27,083 nucleotides of DNA from contig JSYX01000405.1 in assembly GCA_000787465.1 (NCBI GenBank), forward strand, positions 1 through 27,083. Reading direction: 5' to 3'. Below are positions 19,993 through 27,083 of the stretch, piece after piece; positions within the stretch are counted from its first letter, which is position 1, and each line of letters opens with the position of its first letter. The position numbers and the translations under genes are program-made. The notes beneath the pieces are model-generated. The model was not told the origin of the DNA. It made no database searches and saw only the letters and a list, made by a program, of their open reading frames with translations. Source of the DNA: Thermomucor indicae-seudaticae (Eukaryota; Mucoromycota; Mucoromycetes; Mucorales; Lichtheimiaceae).

Positions 19993-21635
19993 TTAATAAG
20001 AGAGATACACCCAGCGTCTTCTGCCTTTTGGGTAGACCATGAGGGTAGCAGCAAACAAGCCTACCGCTATTCCGAGCGAGGCGACTACCATCTGAATCGC
20101 AAACGAGGTGCCTTGATCGTCTTGACGGATCAGGAAATAGGCGCCCTGAATCCCGACGCTTCCAGGCACAAGCAGGACAATACCACAAGAGAGGGGGACC
20201 AGAGCCAGATCACCGGTGACCTTGAGATAGAGGTTACCAAATAAGCCTACGCTAAAGGCACTGACGGTGCCGACGATCTGGTAGTTTGTGATAACCTTGC
20301 TTGCGATCATAGTGACAAAGAAGCCAATGGACGAGCAGCAGACCATGGACGGCCACTGCTGGGTGGTTGCGCCGAGGGTCATGGCCATGGTGATGGCGAC
20401 GAAGGGGAAGAGGATAAAGTAGAGGTAGTGCGGGACTGAGCCCGCGCAAGTGTCAAAGTCGGTTGGCGACGAGGAAGGGTCGACGGCGTCGTAGATGCTT
20501 GTGCCGATCTCGAGGCCGTAGCCGATAAAGAGGGCGTAGATGAGAGCGTAGACGAAACGAATGGTTCCGGTGATAACGTGCTTGGCGGACAGTTCCATCT
20601 AAGAAAAAAAAGATGAGCAATGGGGTGTGTGAGGGAGGAGGAGTACACAAAAGTGTTTAGATACATACAATGGACATGGTGAGGATGTAGCCTGGAAGCA
20701 AGGTTGCTGTGGCCGAGAGTGTGACGCCCGTGAAACAGATCCATTTGTCGAGAGCCTTGGCGACAAAGGCGACGAGGATGGCCGTGGAGATCTCGAAAAT
20801 GTTGCAATAGGACGCGTACTTTTCTGCGATCAGGGTCAAGATGCCGACCATGAATCCCAGGACGCCGCTGACGACGGTATCGGTCCAAGAACCGTTAAAG
20901 ACGACCGGTGAGGTGAGTAGACTGTTGATGGTGTGAGCCAGGACCATCGCCCAGGGACCCCATGTGGGCGACGAGACGGATATCGCGTCGAGTTTCTCCA
21001 GACACTCTTTGGTAGTAATACGCTCATGACAGAGGTCGCTCACGACCTTGCTGACTTGTGCGAGTTTGCCCATGTCGAATCCTTGAGGGCATCGGACCAG
21101 GAGCGTGTCGGGTCGGAGGTTATTGCCAAAGCAGATCATCATGATGCCTGGAATGAAAAAGAAGGTTGCGTCGATCCCTAGGAACTGCGCCGCATGATCC
21201 ATGGATTGTTCCTGAACAACTAGACATGTCAGAAAAGCGCGCGCGGGCGGAGGGGGTTAAGATACAACACACACATATTTATTACTTTACACAGAGAGAG
21301 AAGGAGAGACTGTTACTTACAATGCGATGACAAGGTGCGCCGTACAGCATCAAACTCTTGCATAGAGACACGAGCACTTGTCGCCCGTCGCGTTGTTGGT
21401 CTATCACTGCTGTCTTTTCTTCCTCGTCCGCGTCCTTTTTCCGACTGTTTGCCAGACTATGTAAAAGCGGATGGATCGGTGGCCATGTCCGTTGAATATG
21501 CGCAGTAGCTTTCTCATCCGACTCTGTGTTATCCGCTATTCGACACAACGAAACAGGATAAGAGAGACTATATTTCAGCATTAACAAAAGGGAAAAAAAG
21601 AGAAATTGGTCCAGGACGTACAGACGAAATGACAT
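19993..21635 (-). CDS. Prm10/ThrE-like multispanning membrane protein (DUF1212/DUF3815)
   Basis: Three exons: 21635-21321, 21211-20669, 20598-19993; 487 aa. After a cytosolic N-terminus, SLMLYGAPCHRIEQSMDHAAQFLGID and the hydrophobic FFFIPGIMMICFG match the entry of the ThrE/DUF1212 domain. About nine to ten hydrophobic segments follow in two halves, each with a Pro-Gly helix break (LLPGYILTMSI and VPLSCGIVLLVPGSVGIQG). This is the layout of bacterial threonine exporters and of the yeast pheromone-regulated membrane protein Prm10. Substrate and membrane are unknown in fungi. The start at 21635 is uncertain, because the first 30 residues are hydrophobic and a GTACGT lies within them, so an extra 5' intron is possible. 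It shares a short 160-bp spacer with Pam18 on the same strand. Confidence 0.88.
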
Positions 21636-21795
21636 CTCAAATTAAACCAGGCAGCTGTGTTGATAATACTTAATGGTTTTTCACAGTAAGTCTAGAGGAA
21701 AGGGGTTGTTGTTGTTGTATGATACATTTAAGAGCGATGCGAGAGAGGAAGATGAAGAAATGGGTGTCAGATACAAAGATGCATGGAGGGGATAT

Positions 21796-22252
21796 CTACT
21801 TTTTCACTTTGTTTTCCAAAAAGTCTTTGGCTTCATTGATCTTTGAAGCGAGATAGGGTGATCCTCCTCGATCCGGATGGTTCAACAACATGATTTTTCG
21901 GTGTGCTTCCTTGACTTTAGCCTTGGTCGCTTGCGATTCCCTATACATAAATGACGTTCAGTAGCTGATTTCGAGAAATGCATCCCCTCTTGTTGCGCAA
22001 ACCTTAAACCGAGAATCAAGGCTGCTTCGCGTTTATTCATTTTGGCATCGAAACCGCCCTTGTAGTATTTGGAAAGTCTTGGCGCCTTGGGCAGCTTTTG
22101 GTATTCTTGGAATGCTTTAAGTCCGAGACGTCCTGCAGTGGCTGCACCGGCAACAATGAAACCAACGATAATGGGTGTTGACTAAAAGACATAAGCCAGA
22201 TTCAGCGTTCTCTCTCTTGTTCACTGATCTTTCAGTGTAATGTGCTTACCAT
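21796..22252 (-). CDS. PAM18: Pam18/Tim14, J-domain co-chaperone of the mitochondrial import motor
   Basis: Inner-membrane J-protein that stimulates mtHsp70 in the presequence-translocase motor (with Tim44 and Pam16). Three exons: 22252-22250, 22181-22003, 21940-21796; 108 aa. Seen: an N-terminal transmembrane helix ([20 protein letters not shown]), the family signature [22 protein letters not shown], and a short C-terminal J domain with HPD in [24 protein letters not shown]. The first coding exon is only the ATG: the codon is followed at once by GTAAGC, and exon 2 starts STPIIVG after CTTTTAG. Intron 2 has the unusual donor GTTTGC. The size agrees with human DNAJC19/TIM14, and nothing is missing. 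Confidence 0.94.
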
Positions 22253-22860
22253 TACGTTGTTAATGCGACGGAGATACTTATGAGCTGTTATGTAATACGC
22301 TAAGTGCGGGGCAAGCCAGGGTCGTCCCACAAGCCACAATCCGGTTAATCTAATTGCCGAAACGTCCTACCAACCGACTTTCTGCAAATTCACAAGACAT
22401 CAAATGTGGTTGGTGCTCGCTCATAACTATCCAAACCTTTGATTCGTCCTCGCCTGAAGGAGAATCTGATATTCACGGCTTAACCTATTCAACTTTTCTC
22501 ACAATATTGTATAGACTATTAAGGATATTTCAAGGTAACGATGATAATCCTGTTCATACATCGATTAAGAAACTTCACCGTCTTCACAATATCAATCCTT
22601 TGTAAGCAACAAGCCCAAACAGGGAGCAGTGCGTCCCATGCGCATGTCTAAGGTGCTGATAGGCCCCCAAAAGTAATAGCTCACTGCATAAGAGCTTAGC
22701 AACTAGGGCCGCATTGGGAATATTTACACTTGCATTTATTTAGTCACGGTTGTCAGATTAAGTCAGCCCAACAAGGTTATATACTGCTTCCGTGGTATTT
22801 TGTATACAATGGGCTATGGAGTGAATCAAAAAAATCTTGTACATGGAGAAAAAGGAGTCC
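22253..22860. promoter_or_regulatory. Pam18 5' flank / YEATS gene 3' flank
   Basis: The 608-bp spacer between two minus-strand genes must include the Pam18 promoter and at least one 5' UTR segment, because Pam18 splices straight after its ATG. A plus-strand open frame (about 22354-22605) has no proper ATG and no homology I can see. Otherwise the spacer is AT-rich and featureless. Confidence 0.4.
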
Positions 22861-24504
22861 TTACGCTACGTGGCTATTCGTATTATTAGAATCTCCATTG
22901 GTTGCATGATGACCATTGCCTTGAGCCGCCTGACTGGCAGATTCGCTAGTGAATTCCCACAGCTTGGCGAGCAGATCAAAGCCGAGCGAGTACAAGTCCA
23001 GGACAAGTTCGCCTATACATGAAAAAGTCAGACCTTCTTGTCATTCCATGCGGCATAACGTGACTTCAAATACCATCATTTTCTCTCACAGTCATGTCAT
23101 CCGTCTTGTTCTCTTCAATGAGCTGATAAAATGTGGTCAAACGGTCTCTTGATAGAGTGCTTAGTCTTCGTGCCAATTCACGCATGTTGACTTCCTATAG
23201 CATATATTAATGGGATGCTTGGATATGACCGTTCAGTTCTACACTCACAGGAGGTATGCCCCATGCCCTTCGGACTTCAGGATCAAGTGTTGCTCCATGA
23301 ATCGGGTTTATGTTTTCAATATCACTTTCGGTATACACATCGTCCACGATCGGCCGTTCTGTCGTTTCTCTTCCATTTCCCAGAACATCGTCGTTTATAC
23401 TGTCGTCTGAGGAGGACGACGAAGAGCCGTGGTGATATCCATTTTGTTGTTGTTGTTGTTGACGATAGCGCCGTTCGTCAAGATGATCTGATCTGTGTCC
23501 CGAAGAGTCTGAGCTACGTTGAGACCGAGGTGCTCGCCGACGACTTGAAGACGACTGAGCCTCTTCTTCATTAATATCTGACGCATAACTGGCATTATCA
23601 TACTCGGATGCTTGAGGTGTCCTTATACCTTGTGCGAATTCATAGGGGCTTGACATGATCTCGCCGCTATTGGGCGAAGAGAGTGATGGAATCGGAGAGG
23701 ATGCGGAATAGGCTGATGAGGAAGGGTATCCGTTATTGTTGTTTTGAGAGAAAAATGGTGTCGACGGCGATGTGCCTGGACCGTAGTCTATTCCAGGACG
23801 CGTTCTGGTCCCAGATGTCACCATGGGCGACACTGTTGCTCTTGCTTTTTTCGTATTCAATGGCCTGTCTTTCGACGTACTGTGCCTCTTTTTGGAGTTC
23901 TGACTGCCGGTGACTTCTTCATTCAACAAAGCAATGAATTCAGGAGACGGATTATCAAAAAACTACCACGATGATCAATACTCCCAGCATGCAACTATGT
24001 TCCCGGTATCCAATGACTTACCACGGTGTGAACAACGGAATAGTTCGTCTGGCGAAAGTTTAGATCAAACACAATCACTTCGGTGTTGGCATAATTGTTG
24101 ACAAAATACAATACAATCCGCAAATCGAACTCGCCCCAGCCTTTCTCTTGCAATACATACGGTTCCTTTTTGACGACTGATGGTACAGCTATCAGTTCCA
24201 ACGGAATTTTGCCCCCTTAAATCAGTGGTCACTCACCTCTTCGAGGGTTTTGGAAGGTAGGATGCAGGACGTACTCCACGTGATCCAGTATCCTCGACAG
24301 CCGTCCTTTGATCTCCCTACCATCCTCGACGGCCACTAGCTTGACTTTCCAGTTACGCAGCGGATGCCCTTCAACCGACTGCGCTCCGCTACCTTTAATG
24401 ATACTGCTCTGGCAGGTTATCTTGATGTCCTGGGCCAGCTCAGTCTGTTTCCTCGATTAGTCTCTCCATTGTCGAGAAGCCACTTGGGTTCACTGATTTA
24501 CCAT
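22861..24504 (-). CDS. YEATS-domain protein, Taf14/Tfg3-like
   Basis: Reader of acylated histone lysines shared by TFIID, TFIIF and chromatin complexes in fungi. Six exons: 24504-24502, 24444-24237, 24188-24022, 23962-23249, 23194-23074, 23012-22861; 454 aa. Residues 1-130 are the YEATS domain: EGHPLRNWKVKLVAV, YVLHPTFQNPRR, EKGWGEFDLRIVLYF and FDLNFRQTNYSVVHTV, including the aromatic-cage HPTF and WGEF segments. A Ser-rich, low-complexity linker of about 230 residues follows, with a Q6 run near 23441-23458. The C-terminus, RELARRLSTLSRDRLTTFYQLIEEN then GELVLDLYSLGFDLLAKLWEF, matches the ET-like helical domain of Taf14, which recruits partner peptides. The linker makes it much longer than yeast Taf14 (244 aa). 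The first coding exon is the ATG alone. Confidence 0.92.
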
Positions 24505-25744
24505 TGTGCACCAGCATCAAACAGTAGCCAAATCAATAAAGTACAGTCGACTCTCTCAGACGAAATGAAACCCTAAACTAGCTCATGTCAGCATAAACTA
24601 ACTCCTTGGTACCAGAATGTCCATAATGTCCGAGATTTATGCTCGCCCCCTTTACCCCCAGACCAGAACAATAAGAATCGCACACACACAAAAGTCAGGT
24701 AATGCATATAAATGGACCATCACCAGACCCGGTGCAAACACCCTACGCTGACAGCATGCAATATCACCTTTACCTTTATTAATGTTCCTAAACGAAGGGG
24801 ATGCTTCTAACGTTTTTGCGCGGGCTTTCCAATCTTTTCCAAAAAGAAAAAGAAAGTTCGGAATCCAAAAATCAAGTTTTTTGTGCGATCTGTGAAACTT
24901 TGGACGACTCGGATCATTCCGAGACCCGTCAACGTGCTACGTACGGAGCACCTGAAGACAGGTCCATACTTTTTTACGATTTGCAATGATATACAAAAGA
25001 TTTTGCGCAGAAAAGACAAAATGGTTTATGCGATAATATGCGGTCAAGAAAATGCGGTCGGTCCGTTTGTCAAGTCGCTTCAAACAATCGTCAACACTTA
25101 TACACCTGCATGCCCCAAAACAGGCGTTCATCGCCAGAATTACAAAGTAAAGGGCAATCCCGTGAATGTTCTAAAGCACCACTCCTCAAAATGAAGAGAG
25201 GAAAAACCTACTATCATTATCATCAGACGAATTTTAAAGCAGTAGACGGCTGAAACAGAAAAAATAACACTATTTCGCAAAGAATACTGTGCCATTGCAG
25301 GGACGCAACTTTGGTCTTGTAGCCTGCACTCAACGGATTGTACGATTAAAAGGTCTTCGTCTGCCTTGCGAGCTTGGCCGTCTTATTTTACTGGTCAAAC
25401 GTCTTGCGCGAAAGGGGAAGAAATATCTCGGAAATTGCATGATAAACTTCGCATTGGGATTCTTGTAGTATTGAAAAGAAAGGAAAGCATTTAACAGCTC
25501 GAGGCAGTCTTTTTTGCTCAGTATCCGACGCAATTCCATTGTTGTAAATATGCTACCGAAACTAAGGCCATAATACAGTCGCGAAACACCATCTGTTTCG
25601 ACAAAAGGCGGCGCACTAACCGTCAGACTAACTCAACCATTCCATACAACCGATCAACGTTCCTTTCAATGGCTTTCAGATGGGCCGGCACACCTTTTCT
25701 TCCAATGCTCCATCAAGCCATGACTTCATGAGAGGCCATAACGA
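24505..25744. other. Gene-poor stretch upstream of the YEATS gene
   Basis: The part nearest 24505 must hold the YEATS promoter and 5' leader. Between 24783 and 25260 all three plus frames are open in overlapping pieces (for example MRSVKLWTTRIIPRP at 24883-25194), without family motifs. A minus ORF at 25330-25539 (MELRRILSKKDCLELLNAF) is equally unassigned. The right part contains a possible retrotransposon trace, listed separately. I cannot support a gene here. Confidence 0.4.
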
Positions 25745-25800
25745 ATGCTTTCGGCCATGCGTTTCCCGAGCAGTCAACAAGTTGAAGCAACAGATCTAAT
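25664..25800 (+). mobile_element. Possible LINE relic (zf-RVT-like tail)
   Basis: One plus frame reads DGPAHLFFQCSIKP then stop. An overlapping frame continues SSHDFMRGHNECF and ends in a short basic stretch. The pattern AHLFFQC resembles the zinc-binding HLFFxC motif at the C-terminus of non-LTR reverse transcriptases (zf-RVT). At least one frameshift would be needed, and no upstream reverse-transcriptase core is visible. This is a weak call on a short motif. Confidence 0.2.
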
Positions 25801-26245
25801 TAAAGGTAAATTTCTTTGTGTTGTTCTTTGGGCGCTGGACCTCTTTTCCATGTCTAAATCGAGTTACACGATCACAAACGGTGTCATTTTGACGCGTGAA
25901 TATGTCCTCACTCAATCTTTTGCACGTCCCGTGACACGTAATCATCAACACTTTCTTATCTTTGCACATCAGAACTCACAGACCAAGCAGCGTCCCTTTT
26001 ATTTCAAACGAGAATACACGCGGCACTGAATCAAACATGGTTTTAATTTATGAAAAAAAAACGCCGAGAACACTAGCTAATGAGCACTCTCAGCTCCGGA
26101 GCCTGAGGCATCCGGACCCAGGGATCACGACGAGGACGTGGTGCTCTTCGACCCCGACACTTACCTCAAAAACGTCATATCCACAATATCCGTCTCGTTC
26201 GATCCGTCGTATCTCGTGCGGCTCGTCGTGAATGATCATCTCTAA
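25757..26245 (+). CDS. Candidate small three-exon protein, unknown function
   Basis: Three exons, 25757-25805, 25973-26039 and 26122-26245, give a 79-aa protein with phases that agree (GTAAAT donor / CATCAG acceptor; GGTTTT donor / ACCCAG acceptor). The product starts MRFPSSQQVEATDLIKEL, is predicted mostly helical by eye, and ends SYLVRLVVNDHL. The third exon has many C or G third positions and a consistent acidic-hydrophobic pattern, which argues for real coding. An in-frame Met at 25745 is an alternative start. I do not recognise the family. The model could be the 5' part of a longer gene, since GTGAAT near the end could serve as another donor. Confidence 0.4.
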
Positions 26246-27083
26246 TAAGCAGAAAAGAAAAAGAAAAGTTAGAAATTGAGGGGGTAGTTTGGCACTTAGC
26301 TCAAAGGTCCCTTCTCCACAGACAGTCGTTCGCGGGCCGTCGTCCCTAACAACATTAAAAAAGAAAAGGAAATTAATAAAAAAGGTGAAGATGACAGAGC
26401 AAGGCATAGTTATAATCGCGGACCAAAGAGGCCGCTCTTCCGGCGCTTTCCTGGGGTTGAGAAAATTTCTGCCCTATGTTACCACGTGACTACAAGGTTC
26501 GTCCCATTTTGGCAAACCAATTTACCTTTCCCTTAGTTCCCATTCCATTATACATTCGTCCAGATAGTTGTATCCATCGTTCTGTCACTATCATGAACGA
26601 TGACAGACGTGGTAAAAGGTCTCTGAGGAGAGGATTATCTATCATCGATCATCAGAGTGGCGCGGGAAGGGGCAAACCTTGTTTTCATTTCTTTGTGCAG
26701 GAGATAAGCCACGGTAACAATTGGTCTCCACGAAAGGATACCATGACGGCGGGCCCCGATCCGCAAGTCTGCATGACAGGTCAATTGAAAAAGTGTCTTT
26801 ATACTTGAACATTTTTACCTTTTTTGTGCTCATTCCGGACACTTTATGACATGAACATATCAAGCAAATGTAAGGCAAGAAACTAAAGTCAACAACGGAT
26901 CGTAGGTTTCTGAAGAAATAAAGTTCCGCGTGTTATGTGAGCAGGGGTTCATTGATGCATGCAGATATTAGGTGCGGATAAAAGGGAGGTCGGCAGTCAA
27001 TCAGACTAAGTATAGACCATCAGGAAAATTTTTTGTCGTGCTCTGAAAGTGTGAAGACAAAGATATCCATGTAGTATCCAAGT
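26246..27083. other. Right-edge stretch, no gene assigned
   Basis: Open frames of about 60-110 codons occur on both strands (for example 26476-26808 + and 26642-26878 -) but carry no conserved motif or coherent splice pattern. The A-rich section at 26250-26400 looks non-coding. It may be the 3' flank of the small candidate gene and the border of a gene beyond the window. No tRNA or other RNA gene is visible. Confidence 0.4.

Noticed and set aside
22354..22605. Plus-strand open frame of 83 codons
   Set aside because: It starts at TTG rather than ATG, lies in the Pam18/YEATS spacer and has no known motif.
24883..25194. Plus-strand ORF of 103 codons
   Set aside because: No motif, no clear promoter or splice context, and overlapping open frames on both strands; kept only as part of the unassigned stretch.
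26090..26407. Minus-strand ORF of 105 codons with a GTAAGT donor inside
   Set aside because: The opposite strand of the same stretch has a better coding pattern and consistent exon phases; the minus frame starts in a T-rich, intron-like segment.
1..27083. tRNA, rRNA, CRISPR or bacterial operon features
   Set aside because: No tRNA-like boxes, rRNA segments or spaced direct repeats were seen; the DNA is eukaryotic with introns.

Overview
The window is nuclear DNA of an early-diverging fungus. Genes are compact, with short spliceosomal introns (mostly 47-83 nt, GT-AG, several with CTAAY branch sites) and short intergenic spacers. Gene content is fungal: a PDK1-type kinase with a PH domain, Not1, Utp18, a Prm10/ThrE-like membrane protein, Pam18, and a Taf14-type YEATS protein. 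Mucoromycota or a relative fits best; this is inference from gene style, not a marker-gene placement. I spliced all multi-exon models by hand from splice signals and family conservation. Every spliced CDS length came out divisible by three.

Layout. 233-1577 (-) Get3 tail-anchored-protein ATPase. 1941-4158 (-) PDK1-like AGC master kinase. 4483-5880 (-) ferrochelatase with a mitochondrial presequence and [2Fe-2S] cysteines. 6324-6889 a 566-bp pogo/Tigger-like DNA transposon remnant with terminal inverted repeats and TA target duplication. It sits at the end of a degenerate minus-strand coding region (about 6232-8030) of unknown family. 8201-9655 (-) ankyrin-repeat protein resembling TORC2 subunit Avo2. 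10285-17050 (+) NOT1/CNOT1 scaffold of CCR4-NOT, 21 exons, without the usual N-terminal region. About 17340-17490 a palindrome-rich spacer. 17887-19810 (+) Utp18. 19993-21635 (-) Prm10/ThrE-like transporter. 21796-22252 (-) Pam18/Tim14. 22861-24504 (-) Taf14-like YEATS protein. 24505-27083 is gene-poor, with a possible LINE relic and a three-exon 79-codon gene of unknown function (25757-26245, +).

These are mostly conserved housekeeping genes, not a functional cluster. Loose links are PDK1 and a possible TORC2 subunit (both act on AGC kinases), Get3/Pam18/ferrochelatase (protein targeting and mitochondria), and Not1/Utp18/YEATS (gene expression).

The most unusual points are gene structures: two neighbouring genes whose first coding exon is only the ATG; a 23-nt intron needed to keep Get3 in frame; an 18-nt exon in the PDK1 catalytic loop; a stop-free in-frame intron in Not1; and a transposon whose removal would join two open frames. 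I see no convincing unknown multi-gene system.
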